Notes: generated by a model from the sequence alone, not told the origin. 64,000 nt of DNA from Lunatimonas salinarum (GCF_017811155.1 NZ_JACVCV010000010.1:159971-223970), one strand, 5' to 3'. Shown: positions 16,946 to 26,430, numbered from the stretch's first letter. Translations and numbers: made by a program.

Positions 16946-18391
16946 ATGAATAATAAAGAAGCATTTAAGGAATGGATTAAGAAAAATATGGGAGTAGGAT
17001 CAAATGCTGGATCATCATATTTAAAATCTTTAGATTGGCTTTCTGATAGGTTTTATGAAAATGATAAAATCAATAGTAAATCAGTTTATGATATAAATGA
17101 AATCGAGTTATTAAAACCCCTTTATTCAGAAATTCTCCAAATCCAAAAGGATGAATCTTCATATATCTTTAACAAAAATGCGCCAGGTTATGGTAGTAAA
17201 GGATTCTATTCTGCAAGCCTTGGTAAATATATTGAGTTTTTAGAGCACGAGATTAAAGATAAAGCCGCTCCATATTCAATGAAATTTAATATGACCTCCT
17301 TTATTGATGAGTTATATAAATCAGGGTTTCTATATTCAGAGCGCTTTATTTCCAGGTTCACGGCCTCCTTATTAACTAAGCCTTTTATCATCCTCACAGG
17401 CCTTTCCGGTTCTGGTAAAACAAAACTGGCTCAAGCTTTTGTGCAGTGGATATGTCAGGACAAAAGCCAATACCGGATTATCCCCGTAGGAGCAGACTGG
17501 ACCAATAGGGAACCACTATTGGGATACCCAAATGCTTTAAAGCCGGAGGAGTATGTGAAGCCGGATTCTGGGGCCCTTGATTTAATTCTTAGGGCGAATG
17601 AAAATCCGGTTTTACCCTACTTCTTGATTCTGGACGAGATGAACCTGAGCCATGTAGAACGCTATTTTGCAGATTTCCTCAGTGTGATGGAATCCAAAGA
17701 GGCCATTCCGCTTTATGCAGAGGGCACCGTCGATAATGGTGTACCGTCAAAACTGCCTGTGCCGTCCAATCTGTTTATCATAGGAACTGTCAATATAGAC
17801 GAAACCACCAATATGTTTAGCCCTAAAGTGCTTGACAGGGCCAATACGATTGAATTCCGTGTGACGGAAAAGGAAATGGAACATTTTCTGGATAATATTC
17901 AAGACCTGAACATGGAAGCACTGAATGCTAAAGGTGCCGGTATGGCCGAAAGTTTCTTACAATTGGCAAAAAACAGGATTTTTCCAGAGACTGATAAAAG
18001 CGACATAAACAAAACCCTTATCCGGTTCTTTGGTGAACTGAAAAAAACAGGTGCTGAATTTGGCTACCGCAGTGCTTCTGAAATTCTCAGACTGATAAAT
18101 CAGCTCACGGTGATTGACAAAGAACTTGATGCCAATGCTAAAATGGATATTGCCATTATGCAAAAGTTGTTGCCCAAACTTCACGGCTCCCGCAGAAAAC
18201 TATGTCCTGTTCTGGAGACGCTAGGCTCTTTCTGTATTATAGGGGATTTAAAAATTATTAAGGAAGTTTTTGAAAAAGAAGATTTCGATTTTAATGGCCC
18301 CAATGTATTATATCCTTTGTCTCTGGAAAAGATTGCGCGCATGTACAAAGGAGCAATTGACAACGGATTTACCAGTTTTGCTGAAGCATAA
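16946..18391 (+). CDS. McrB-like AAA+ ATPase/GTPase
   Basis: This 481-residue protein (ATG 16946 preferred over TTG 16925) has a McrB-type AAA+ motor: Walker A GLSGSGKT (152-159), Walker B LILDEMN (D230-E231-M232-N233, the McrB form) and the sensor GTVNID (N283), followed by SPKVLDRANTIEF. McrB-type motors use GTP and drive a McrC-type nuclease along DNA. The N-terminal 130 residues are not the classical McrB methyl-reading domain and should decide which DNA or modification is recognised. It is followed 8 nt later by the DUF1016 nuclease gene and then the McrC/DUF2357 gene. Confidence 0.88.
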   Translation: MNNKEAFKEWIKKNMGVGSNAGSSYLKSLDWLSDRFYENDKINSKSVYDINEIELLKPLYSEILQIQKDESSYIFNKNAPGYGSKGFYSASLGKYIEFLEHEIKDKAAPYSMKFNMTSFIDELYKSGFLYSERFISRFTASLLTKPFIILTGLSGSGKTKLAQAFVQWICQDKSQYRIIPVGADWTNREPLLGYPNALKPEEYVKPDSGALDLILRANENPVLPYFLILDEMNLSHVERYFADFLSVMESKEAIPLYAEGTVDNGVPSKLPVPSNLFIIGTVNIDETTNMFSPKVLDRANTIEFRVTEKEMEHFLDNIQDLNMEALNAKGAGMAESFLQLAKNRIFPETDKSDINKTLIRFFGELKKTGAEFGYRSASEILRLINQLTVIDKELDANAKMDIAIMQKLLPKLHGSRRKLCPVLETLGSFCIIGDLKIIKEVFEKEDFDFNGPNVLYPLSLEKIARMYKGAIDNGFTSFAEA

Positions 18392-18399
18392 GATGATTA

Positions 18400-19437
18400 A
18401 TGGCTAGATCCAACTTAGATATCAGATTTTATTCGCAAATCATTGAGTTGCTTAATGCTGCCAGACAAAATGTAGTTCGGGCAGTAAATCAAACCATGGT
18501 TGTGACCTACCATGAAATCGGTAGGATGATTGTAGAAGAAGAGCAAAGTGGCAAGGAAAGGGCCGATTATGGAAGAGAACTTTTGAAGGGTTTATCAGCT
18601 AGGCTTACTAAAGAATTTGGCAGGGGGTACTCTGTAGACAACCTTGAAAACATGAGGAGGTTGTATCTTACTTACAAAAAATCCGAAACACTGTCTCGGA
18701 TTTCTTCGGAGTCAAAATCCGAAACACCGTCTCGGAAATTGAAATCCGCATTCCAGTTAAGCTGGTCCCATTACTTGATACTTATGCGAATTGATCACGA
18801 CGAGGAACGGCAGTTTTACGAGATAGAGGCCTCTAAAAACCACTGGAGTGTAAGAGAATTGCAGCGACAATTTGATTCCGAATTGTACACGCGCCTGGTT
18901 TTGAGCCGTAACACCAAAAAAGTTAAAGAACTTTCTGAAAAAGGTTTGGTAATCGAGCAACCCAAGGATGTAATAAAAGACCCCTATATTTTAGAATTCC
19001 TTGGTTTCCCAGAACTCTCATCCTATTCAGAAACTGAGTTGGAAGATCAAATAATCAGCAAACTAGAACATTTTCTTTTGGAACTAGGCAATGGGTTCAC
19101 TTTTGTGGGGAGGCAGGTTCGGTTTACTTTTGATGAAGAGCATTTTAGAGTTGACTTGGTATTTTACAACAGGATACTGAAGTGTTTTGTGTTGATTGAT
19201 TTGAAAATAGGCAAACTCAGACATCAGGACTTGGGTCAGATGCAGATGTATGTGAACTACTATGACCGCTTTGTGAAATTGGATGATGAAAACAAGACCG
19301 TTGGTATCATTCTGTGTAAAGACAAAAAAGATACAATGGTAGAAATTACCCTGCCTGAAAACAACAAGCAGATTTTTGCCAGTAAATACAAACTGGTGTT
19401 GCCCAGCAAAGCCGCGCTGAAGAAGGTAATAGAATGA
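18400..19437 (+). CDS. DUF1016/YhcG-family PD-(D/E)XK nuclease-like protein
   Basis: A 345-residue protein with the DUF1016 N-terminal domain (IIELLNAARQNVVRAVNQTMV, then YGRELLKGLSARLT) and a C-terminal PD-(D/E)XK-like core: D252 in RVDLVFYN and D267-L-K269 in LIDLKIGK, followed by GQMQMYVNYYD. Relatives often sit in defence and restriction loci. Residues about 93-112 contain a duplicated SET-SR stretch encoded by two 23-bp repeats (18678-18700 and 18714-18736), an apparently flexible linker. It lies between the McrB-like and McrC-like genes, suggesting it belongs to the same module. Confidence 0.85.
   Translation: MARSNLDIRFYSQIIELLNAARQNVVRAVNQTMVVTYHEIGRMIVEEEQSGKERADYGRELLKGLSARLTKEFGRGYSVDNLENMRRLYLTYKKSETLSRISSESKSETPSRKLKSAFQLSWSHYLILMRIDHDEERQFYEIEASKNHWSVRELQRQFDSELYTRLVLSRNTKKVKELSEKGLVIEQPKDVIKDPYILEFLGFPELSSYSETELEDQIISKLEHFLLELGNGFTFVGRQVRFTFDEEHFRVDLVFYNRILKCFVLIDLKIGKLRHQDLGQMQMYVNYYDRFVKLDDENKTVGIILCKDKKDTMVEITLPENNKQIFASKYKLVLPSKAALKKVIE
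18678..18736 (+). repeat. Two 23-bp direct repeats inside the DUF1016 gene
   Basis: The 23-bp copies at 18678-18700 and 18714-18736 differ at one base and start 36 bp apart. The first copy with its next bases also forms a palindrome (AAATCCGA ... TCGGATTT). In frame, the pair encodes a repeated Ser/Glu/Thr linker, so unequal recombination here would change linker length without breaking the gene. Confidence 0.75.
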
Positions 19438-19447
19438 TGCACAAACG

Positions 19448-21730
19448 GTGAGAGAACTTATTGAAATAACGCTGGATTTAGGTTATATAGAACGTGATCT
19501 TTCACTAACAATAAATGAGAGAGCAAACAACACGTTGTTTGTAGTGGAAGATGCTACAGAACATGGTGAAGCTCCCTATCAATTGATAGAAGGCTGTTTT
19601 TACGACTACGAATTAAGCAATCCTAACTACTTTTTGGCAGACCCTTATGACAACGTTGTCCAGGCACATAAAAGGGTAAGTCACATCGGCAGAATAGCTC
19701 CGAATATATATGTAGGTACCCTTGAAATCCCCATTTTTAGGAAAGATGAAGCAGAGCCAAAAGCAGTAATTCAGTTGGAGGTCCAATCCATAAAATCCGG
19801 CTATCGAGACGATTATCGAGATATGTTGGAGTTGATCACAGAAAAATGTACCGACCTAATATTACAGGCTAATTCGCCAGTTTCGCATCATTTTGAAATT
19901 AACCATGCCAAAGACAGTCATACGCTTTATCAGAAATTTGCATTCATAAAATCAGTGATCAATACAGATGAATTTGCGGAGGCTATCCACAGGATCGTCA
20001 CAGCTCCTGTCACCAAATGGACTGAAATATCCGAATACAAAGACATCCGTAATGCCAAAAGATTCTCAAATACCAATGTCAAGGAATTTTTAAAAGGAGG
20101 AAACCGGACACGATTACCTGAATCCCATTATTTGAAGAAATTTGGAATAGAGTCGCTTCCTGAAAGGATTACGTCGATTCGTAAAACGGATTCCGTAGAT
20201 ACGCCCGAAAACCGCTTTATCAAACATGCTTTGGAGACTTTTCTGAAGTTCTGCACTGACATCAACGATAAGGCAAAAAAATTTGGGCATCGGAAAACGG
20301 AGGGTGAGTCAGAAATGGTGATTCGTGAGCTTGAAAGCCAGTTGCACCATAGCATTTTTAAAGAGATTTCAAAACCAACCACCTTAAAGCTGAACAGTCC
20401 AGTGCTCCAACGAAAGGAGGGTTATCGTGAAGTATTGCGGGTATGGCTTATGTTTGAACTAGCCGCCAAACTTATTTGGTCAGGTGGTGATGATATTTAC
20501 AGTGGAGGTAAAAAAGACATTGCTACTTTATATGAATACTGGCTCTTTTTCAAACTGCTTGACTTGTTTCAAAGCATTTTTGAAATAGAACCCACAGACA
20601 TATCTGATCTGATAAAAGAAACACCTGATGGCCTGAATCTTCAAATCAAGCAAGGAAAATTCACCGCAATAAGAGGGGTTTTTGATTCCGGATCCAGAAA
20701 ATTAAATGTCCGGTTTAACTATAACCGTTCCTTCAGCGGAAAGAAAACCTACCCGGATTACGGCAGTTGGACAACAACGCTAAGGCCTGACTACACGCTT
20801 TCCCTTTGGCCCTTTGGTATTTCAGAGGCAGAAGCAGAAAAACAGGAGTTGATCGTGCATGTTCACTTTGATGCAAAGTATAAGGTTGCCAATCTAACGG
20901 AATTTCTAGACCAAAGCTCTGAAAAGGAATTGGATGAAGAAAAAACCCAAAACCGCAAAGGAATTTATAAAAACGCTGACTTGCTAAAAATGCATGCCTA
21001 TAAGGATGCTATTCGAAGAACTGGTGGAGCCTATGTCTTGTATCCCGGAGATAAATCCATCAATCAGAAGGGTTTTCATGAAATCATTCCTGGGCTTGGT
21101 GCTTTTCCGGTTCGCCCTTCCAAATTAGACAGTGGAATTGGTGAGTTGAAAGGATTTATTCAGGAGATTTTAGAACACTTTATTAACCGCGCATCGCAAA
21201 GAGAGAAAATAGCATTAAGATTCTACGAGGTTCATAAAACCGAGCCTAAAGAAGACGATCGGGTTAATGAATTCCTTCCAGAGCCTTATGGAGAAAACAG
21301 GGCTTTAATTCCAGATGAAACTTATGTTTTGGTGGGATATTACAAGTCTCAAGAACATTTGGCATGGATAGAAAAAAACAGGAAATACAACTTTAGAACA
21401 GGAACTGGGAACGGATCACTGGCTTTGGATTCCCAGGCTGTCAGTTCCAAATTTCTATTGCTCCATAAAGAAGGAGACAAAGACTCCTCTATACTTTGGA
21501 AGATAGTAAGTAAAGGGCCAAAAGTGTATTCAAAAAATGATTTACTAAAAATCAGGTACCCAAGCCCTTCCCATGAATTCTATTTGGTTATTGATTTGGA
21601 GCCTGTCGTGGACAAAGAGTTGATTGGAAAGACTTGGAAGTTTAAAAACCTTGAAAATTTTAAAAAGGGGAATGCTTCTGCTTTTCCTTTTACCACAAGT
21701 CTGGCTGAATTGATCAAGAATAAAGTCTAG
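19448..21730 (+). CDS. DUF2357 / McrC-like nuclease with C-terminal extension
   Basis: A 760-residue protein with GTG start (19448), 10 nt after the DUF1016 gene. The N-terminal part matches DUF2357 proteins that pair with McrB-type motors. The nuclease core is PD-(D/E)XK-like: D448 in LRPDYTLSL, then D475-A-K477 in VHFDAKYK, followed by LKMHAYKDAIRR. Residues about 600-760 form an extra beta-rich domain (DETYVLVGYYKSQEHLAWI, FLLLHKEG) that could be an EVE/ASCH-like modified-base reader; I am unsure of that. With the McrB-like protein it should form the DNA-cutting module of the island. Confidence 0.82.
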   Translation: MRELIEITLDLGYIERDLSLTINERANNTLFVVEDATEHGEAPYQLIEGCFYDYELSNPNYFLADPYDNVVQAHKRVSHIGRIAPNIYVGTLEIPIFRKDEAEPKAVIQLEVQSIKSGYRDDYRDMLELITEKCTDLILQANSPVSHHFEINHAKDSHTLYQKFAFIKSVINTDEFAEAIHRIVTAPVTKWTEISEYKDIRNAKRFSNTNVKEFLKGGNRTRLPESHYLKKFGIESLPERITSIRKTDSVDTPENRFIKHALETFLKFCTDINDKAKKFGHRKTEGESEMVIRELESQLHHSIFKEISKPTTLKLNSPVLQRKEGYREVLRVWLMFELAAKLIWSGGDDIYSGGKKDIATLYEYWLFFKLLDLFQSIFEIEPTDISDLIKETPDGLNLQIKQGKFTAIRGVFDSGSRKLNVRFNYNRSFSGKKTYPDYGSWTTTLRPDYTLSLWPFGISEAEAEKQELIVHVHFDAKYKVANLTEFLDQSSEKELDEEKTQNRKGIYKNADLLKMHAYKDAIRRTGGAYVLYPGDKSINQKGFHEIIPGLGAFPVRPSKLDSGIGELKGFIQEILEHFINRASQREKIALRFYEVHKTEPKEDDRVNEFLPEPYGENRALIPDETYVLVGYYKSQEHLAWIEKNRKYNFRTGTGNGSLALDSQAVSSKFLLLHKEGDKDSSILWKIVSKGPKVYSKNDLLKIRYPSPSHEFYLVIDLEPVVDKELIGKTWKFKNLENFKKGNASAFPFTTSLAELIKNKV

Positions 21731-21747
21731 CTGGTATGAAGGAAAGA

Positions 21748-21909
21748 TTACTGCAATTGGAAACTGCTTAGATTTCCGGTCAGGCTATCCACCACCCGCT
21801 TCACACACATCCCCAGTTCCTTCTTCACCTCAAAATCCCAAAACCGTAGCAGGGTCCAGCCTTTGGACAGGTAATACAGGATGATCTCGCGGTCACGCTG
21901 CCTGCTTCG
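21748..21909 (-). pseudogene. Vsr-like (very-short-patch repair endonuclease) relic, C-terminal end only
   Basis: The minus strand encodes RQRDREIILYYLSKGWTLL followed by RFWDFEVKK and CVKRVVDSL, and ends at a TAA at 21748-21750. The GWxLLRFW and terminal CVxRVV patterns are those of the C-terminus of Vsr/DUF559-type endonucleases. No upstream part exists: beyond about 21910 the frame turns into unrelated sequence. Vsr enzymes repair T:G mismatches from deaminated 5-methylcytosine and often accompany C5 methyltransferases, which fits the island. Confidence 0.55.
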
Positions 21910-22075
21910 CTGGATTTAGGGGATCAAATAGCAACTGTTGAATATGATCGTGAACGCAAAACCCTAATATGTCCACGAAGTGTACTTATAGAGCCAGAGA
22001 AATAATCTATACGCCACCAAGAGGGGCAAGGATCGAGGAACATTTGATGGGGTTGGCGAATAAGTGGAAATATCA
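21910..22075 (+). other. Scar with short orphan coding fragments at the right end of the defence island
   Basis: A plus-strand open stretch ending at a TAA at 22003-22005 (QIATVEYDRERKTLICPRS and so on) and a second one after it look like ends of lost genes, joined directly to the Vsr relic. I cannot name them. This is the likely recombination junction between the island and the core nrd genes. Confidence 0.4.
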
Positions 22076-22108
22076 AAGCTGTTTACCGATACGATAAACA
22101 GCTTTTTT
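22076..22108 (+). terminator. Intrinsic terminator at the island end
   Basis: A perfect 10-bp stem AAGCTGTTTA/TAAACAGCTT (22076-22085, 22095-22104) runs into T6. It could also serve nrdA from the minus strand because an A-run precedes the stem. Confidence 0.85.
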
Positions 22109-22132
22109 AAAACCTATCTGTTAGTTAATTTC

Positions 22133-24523
22133 TTAACTACCACACATTTCGCATCCCTCAGGATCATCGAGTGAACAGGCGATGGCTTCCTGATTCTGCT
22201 TCTTAGCTTCTTCTGCGGCCACCTCGTTAGGGGTGGCGAGTTGGCTTTTATCTACGGTAAACTGGATCGCACTGGTAGCAGCTTTGGAACGCAGGTAATA
22301 AATGCCCGTTTTAAGACCTTTCTTCCAAGAGTAGAAGTGCATGGAAGTAAGCTTGCCAAAATTAGGTTCCTGTAGGAAAAGATTCATACTTTGGGATTGG
22401 CAAATATAGGCGCCTCGGTCGGCGGCCATATCGATGATCACTTTTTGCGAAATTTCCCACACCGTCTTATACAGATCCTTCAAATGCTGAGGTATACCCG
22501 GAATGTTCTGAATGGAACCGTTAGCAGCGATGATTCGGTTTTTCATACTTTCATTCCACAGGCCTGCTTGGATAAGGTCCTTCAGCAAATGCTTGTTAAC
22601 CACGATGAACTCTCCAGAAAGTGTCCTTCTCGTGTAAATATTCGAAGTGTAGGGCTCAAAACATTCGTTATTGCCCAATATCTGAGAGGTGGAGGCCGTA
22701 GGCATCGGTGCCACCAACAGAGAGTTTCGTACGCCGTACTTTTTCACTTTTTCTTTCAGTTCGGACCAGTTCCATCGGCCAGACTTCGGGGTCACACCCC
22801 ACAGGTCAAATTGAAACTGACCTTTAGATACCGGCGAACCTTCATAGGTTTCATACGTACCCTGCTCTTTGGCCAGCTCCATGGAAGTTTCCATAGCTGC
22901 GTAGTAGATGGTTTCGAAGATATCTTCATTTAAGCCTTTTGCTTCCTCTGAGTCAAAAGGCATGCGCAACATAATAAAGGCATCTGCCAAGCCTTGCACG
23001 CCAAGCCCAATGGGACGGTGTCTGAAGTTGGATCTCCTGGCTTCCTCTACCGGGTAGAAATTCACATCGATCACCTTATTCAGGTTTCGAGTGGCCACTT
23101 TGGCTACCTCGTATAGGCGCTGATGGTCAAAATATCTTTTGCCATCTTTTCCTTCCACCACAAATTTTGGCAGGGCCAGTGACGCCAAATTACATACGGC
23201 TACTTCATCTGGCGAAGTATACTCCAGAATTTCCGTACACAGATTGGATGACTTTATAGTACCGAGATTCTTTTGGTTGGATTTACTGTTGGCGGCATCT
23301 TTGTATAGCAGGTAAGGGGTGCCCGTCTCGATCTGAGATTCCAACACCTCAAACCACAGTTCCTGTGCCTTGATGGTTTCTCTGGCCCGGCCTTCCTTTT
23401 CGTATTTTTCGTAAAGTCGTTCAAATTCTGCTCCATGGCACTCGGCGAGACCCGGCGCCTCGTTCGGGCAGAAGAGTGACCAATCTTCGTTTGCCTCCAC
23501 GCGTTTCATAAACAGGTCAGAAACCCAAAGTGCGTAAAACAGATCTCTGGCCCGTAATTCCTCTTTTCCGTGGTTCTTCTTCAAATCGAGGAAATCTTTG
23601 ATGTCCGCATGCCAAGGTTCCAAATAAACCGCAAAGCTCCCTTTGCGCTTTCCCCCACCCTGATCCACGTAACGGGCGGTCATATCGAAGTTACGAAGCA
23701 TAGGCACAATACCGTTAGACTTACCGTTTGTTCCCCGAATATAAGAGCCCTTGGCCCTAACATTGTGAATGGAGAGTCCAATGCCGCCTGCAGACTGGGA
23801 AATTTTAGCGCATTGCTTTAGGGTATCGTAGATACCATCGATGCTATCGTCCTTCATTGTCAATAGGAAGCAGGAAGACAACTGTGGCTTGGGAGTGCCG
23901 GCATTGAACAGGGTGGGAGTAGCGTGGGTAAACCATTTCTGTGACAACAAATGGTAGGTTTCTATCGCGGCTTCCAAATCTTCCTTGTGAATACCAATTG
24001 CCACACGCATCAGCATATGCTGTGGACGCTCCACGACTTTTCCGTCTAGCTTTATGAGGTAACTTCGCTCCAATGTTTTGAAGCCAAAGTAATCGTAATC
24101 AAAATCCCTATCATAATCGATTACCTCATCAAGGCGGGCGGCGTGTTGCTTCACTATACCGTAGACATCCGGAGCGATCAATGCCGCATTTTCATTGGTA
24201 ATGGGGTTGATATAGGTATACAGCCGCTTCATCGTATTGGAAAAAGACTGGCTGGTGGTCTTATGTAGGTTTGAAATGGCTATCCGAGCAGCCAAGATGG
24301 CATAATCCGGATGCTTTACCGTAAGCGACGCACATACCTCGGCAGCCAAGTTATCCAACTCTGTTGTGGTAACTCCATCGTACAGCCCGTCGATGACTTT
24401 CTTGGCGATTTCTATGGGATGGATATACCTGGCATCCAATCCATAGCACAAATTCTCAATCCTTGCGGTGATCTTGTCAAACCTGACTGATTCCCGGCGT
24501 CCGTCTCTTTTGATTACTAACAT
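22133..24523 (-). CDS. nrdA: Ribonucleoside-diphosphate reductase, alpha subunit (class Ia)
   Basis: This is a 796-residue class I ribonucleotide reductase large subunit of normal length. It has an N-terminal ATP-cone ([17 protein letters not shown]), the catalytic barrel with the redox Cys in [18 protein letters not shown], the NLCTEI stretch, and a C-terminal thiol pair C791-x-x-C794 (GCEMCGS) that is re-reduced by thioredoxin. It makes deoxynucleoside diphosphates in the cytoplasm. It follows nrdB by 21 nt on the same strand; the order nrdB-nrdA is the reverse of the E. coli order but common in Bacteroidota. Confidence 0.97.
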   Translation of the reverse strand: MLVIKRDGRRESVRFDKITARIENLCYGLDARYIHPIEIAKKVIDGLYDGVTTTELDNLAAEVCASLTVKHPDYAILAARIAISNLHKTTSQSFSNTMKRLYTYINPITNENAALIAPDVYGIVKQHAARLDEVIDYDRDFDYDYFGFKTLERSYLIKLDGKVVERPQHMLMRVAIGIHKEDLEAAIETYHLLSQKWFTHATPTLFNAGTPKPQLSSCFLLTMKDDSIDGIYDTLKQCAKISQSAGGIGLSIHNVRAKGSYIRGTNGKSNGIVPMLRNFDMTARYVDQGGGKRKGSFAVYLEPWHADIKDFLDLKKNHGKEELRARDLFYALWVSDLFMKRVEANEDWSLFCPNEAPGLAECHGAEFERLYEKYEKEGRARETIKAQELWFEVLESQIETGTPYLLYKDAANSKSNQKNLGTIKSSNLCTEILEYTSPDEVAVCNLASLALPKFVVEGKDGKRYFDHQRLYEVAKVATRNLNKVIDVNFYPVEEARRSNFRHRPIGLGVQGLADAFIMLRMPFDSEEAKGLNEDIFETIYYAAMETSMELAKEQGTYETYEGSPVSKGQFQFDLWGVTPKSGRWNWSELKEKVKKYGVRNSLLVAPMPTASTSQILGNNECFEPYTSNIYTRRTLSGEFIVVNKHLLKDLIQAGLWNESMKNRIIAANGSIQNIPGIPQHLKDLYKTVWEISQKVIIDMAADRGAYICQSQSMNLFLQEPNFGKLTSMHFYSWKKGLKTGIYYLRSKAATSAIQFTVDKSQLATPNEVAAEEAKKQNQEAIACSLDDPEGCEMCGS

Positions 24524-24544
24524 GCTGCTGTCTTTTACTTAAAA

Positions 24545-25528
24545 TTAAAAATCCTCTTCAATGGAAAACTTGCTACCGGATGATGCTACCTCTTTGTTTT
24601 TCATCACACCGGCTTTCTGATAATCACCTACCCGCTTCTCAAAGAAATTGGTCTTACCCTGAAGGGAAATCATATCCATAAAATCAAATGGATTTGTACT
24701 GTTCCATACTTTGGGGCAACCCAATTCACCCAATAACCTGTCTGCCACAAATTCAATGTATTGGCACATCAGGTCTGCATTCATGCCGATCAACCTTACC
24801 GGAAGGGCATCTGTTACAAACTCTTTTTCTATCTCTACCGCATTTTTGATGATCGCAGTGATCTGCTCTACAGGCAGTTTGTTGACTACATGGTTATTGT
24901 AAAGATGGCAGGCGAAATCACAGTGCAACCCCTCATCCCGTGAGATCAACTCGTTCGAAAAAGTCAATCCGGGCATTAGGCCCCGCTTTTTTAGCCAGAA
25001 AATGGAGCAGAAAGAACCGGAGAAAAAGATTCCCTCTACTGCAGCAAAGGCAATCAAACGCTCCTGGAAATTGCCCTGATCTATCCAACGCAGTGCCCAC
25101 TCGGCTTTTTTCTTGACGCAATCCAAATGTTCTATCGCATTCAAAAGCTTGTCGCGCTCATCCGGGTTTTTGATGTATGTATCAATCAACAGGCTGTAGG
25201 TCTCACTATGGATGTTTTCCATCGCAATTTGGAAACCATAGAAAAACTTCGCTTCGGTGTATTGCACTTCAGAGACAAAATGTTCAGCTAGATTTTCATT
25301 CACGATGCCATCACTCGCCGCAAAAAAGGCAAGCACATGGGAAATAAAATGACGCTCGCCATCATTCAAATCCTTCCAGTCGCTTAAGTCCTGTCCGAGA
25401 TCAATTTCTTCGGCAGTCCAAAAACTCGCCTCTGCTTTTTTATAATATTCCCAAATATCATCGTGCTGAATGGGAAATAATACAAACCTACTGTTGTCTC
25501 CTTGTTCTAATATGGGTTCTGTTCTCAT
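24545..25528 (-). CDS. nrdB: Ribonucleoside-diphosphate reductase, beta subunit
   Basis: This 327-residue R2 subunit has the di-iron/tyrosyl-radical site: D73, E104 and H107 as ligands, and Y111 in the HSETYSLLI motif as the radical Tyr, a eukaryote-like R2 pattern. The C-terminal tail ([13 protein letters not shown]) is the usual peptide that docks to NrdA. It is the promoter-proximal gene of the nrdBA operon. The 548-bp region upstream holds two DnaA-box-like sites and a palindrome that could link expression to replication. Confidence 0.96.
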   Translation of the reverse strand: MRTEPILEQGDNSRFVLFPIQHDDIWEYYKKAEASFWTAEEIDLGQDLSDWKDLNDGERHFISHVLAFFAASDGIVNENLAEHFVSEVQYTEAKFFYGFQIAMENIHSETYSLLIDTYIKNPDERDKLLNAIEHLDCVKKKAEWALRWIDQGNFQERLIAFAAVEGIFFSGSFCSIFWLKKRGLMPGLTFSNELISRDEGLHCDFACHLYNNHVVNKLPVEQITAIIKNAVEIEKEFVTDALPVRLIGMNADLMCQYIEFVADRLLGELGCPKVWNSTNPFDFMDMISLQGKTNFFEKRVGDYQKAGVMKNKEVASSGSKFSIEEDF

Positions 25529-26008
25529 GGTAATCTATTTACGTCGTTAAGTTTATGCTCACTCAGCCTCAAGGTTTCACCGCCTGCTAAACTTCCCTTC
25601 TGTGCTTATTTAGGTTGACAAATTCGATTCTTCGCCTAGATTTGCGAAAACATCCTAACAAATATGGCTAACATAAACCACAAAACAAAGCGGAGGTTAG
25701 CCAAAATTGGCATTTTTTTGACTATTGTTCAACGATACTTAATAAATTGTAAAACAGTAGGATAATAAATATAGAATAAAGTTATGGTTTAATTTAATAG
25801 CCGCTGATTTGGCTACTGAAAAAAAACACGTTTTTGACAAAAAAGTTTTCCACAGAAATAATCCACATTTTTTTGACCATTGGTCAGTTCGCAATGAAAA
25901 TAACCTCCCTGAATAGTTTACAATAAAATGGCACCTTGTGTACGGGTATTGCTAGCGTACATATGCCACCAAATCACATCCATAGACCATTTAATTATCA
26001 GCGTTTTA
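25529..26008. promoter_or_regulatory. Divergent nrdB/rplU intergenic region with DnaA-box-like sites
   Basis: This AT-rich region separates nrdB (minus) from rplU (plus). It contains two same-strand DnaA-box-like 9-mers, TTTTCCACA (25846-25854) and TAATCCACA (25859-25867), each one mismatch from TTATCCACA and 13 bp apart. It also has a 13-bp inverted repeat TGACCATTGGTCA (25874-25886) and a second palindrome GCCAAAATTGGC (25700-25711). DnaA boxes upstream of nrd genes are known to control them in E. coli. No exact minus-strand -7 element was found for nrdB. Confidence 0.5.
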
Positions 26009-26039
26009 TTGTTTTAATCCTAAAAGCTAGCTATATTTG
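26009..26039 (+). promoter_or_regulatory. Bacteroidota promoter of rplU-rpmA
   Basis: TTG (26009-26011) and TATATTTG (26032-26039, a perfect TAnnTTTG) are separated by 20 nt. The ATG of rplU follows 38 nt after the -7 element. Confidence 0.75.
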
Positions 26040-26076
26040 CACCTCAATTTTATAAATCGTATTATTCAACCAGTTT

Positions 26077-26388
26077 ATGTACGCAATAGTTAACATATCC
26101 GGTAAGCAGTTCAAAGTAACAAAAGATCAACAGATTTATGCCCCTAAAATGGCTGCTGATGTTGACGCTTCCGTAGAGTTCGATGAGGTTTTGTTGGCAG
26201 AAGACAATGGAACGGTATCGATAGGCGCTCCTTTGTTGGATGGTGCCAAAGTGTCGGCCAAAGTGCTGGCGCACGTGAAAGGTGACAAGGTAATTGTCTT
26301 CAAAAAAAGACGAAGAAAGGGTTACAAGAAGAAAAACGGTCACAGACAGCAATTCACAAAAATTCAAATCGAAGGTATCACCCTCTAA
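26077..26388 (+). CDS. rplU: 50S ribosomal protein L21
   Basis: This is 103 residues, the normal length. It begins MYAIVNISGKQFKVTKDQ and has the basic RRKGYKKKNGHRQQFTKIQIEGI end typical of L21. It binds 23S rRNA in the large subunit. It is the first gene of the conserved rplU-rpmA pair, 42 nt before rpmA. Confidence 0.98.
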   Translation: MYAIVNISGKQFKVTKDQQIYAPKMAADVDASVEFDEVLLAEDNGTVSIGAPLLDGAKVSAKVLAHVKGDKVIVFKKRRRKGYKKKNGHRQQFTKIQIEGITL

Positions 26389-26430
26389 TCCAAAGGGGAA
26401 GTATCCGTTAATTCTAAAATATTTTCAATC

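Noticed and set aside
18678..18736. Two 23-bp repeats that could be read as a minimal CRISPR array
   Set aside because: Only two copies, spacer of 13 bp, and they lie in frame inside an intact DUF1016 gene with no cas genes nearby.
25690..25715. Hairpin plus T-run as a terminator
   Set aside because: The GCCAAAATTGGC stem is only 5-6 bp with almost no loop and lies in a promoter region with no gene ending there.
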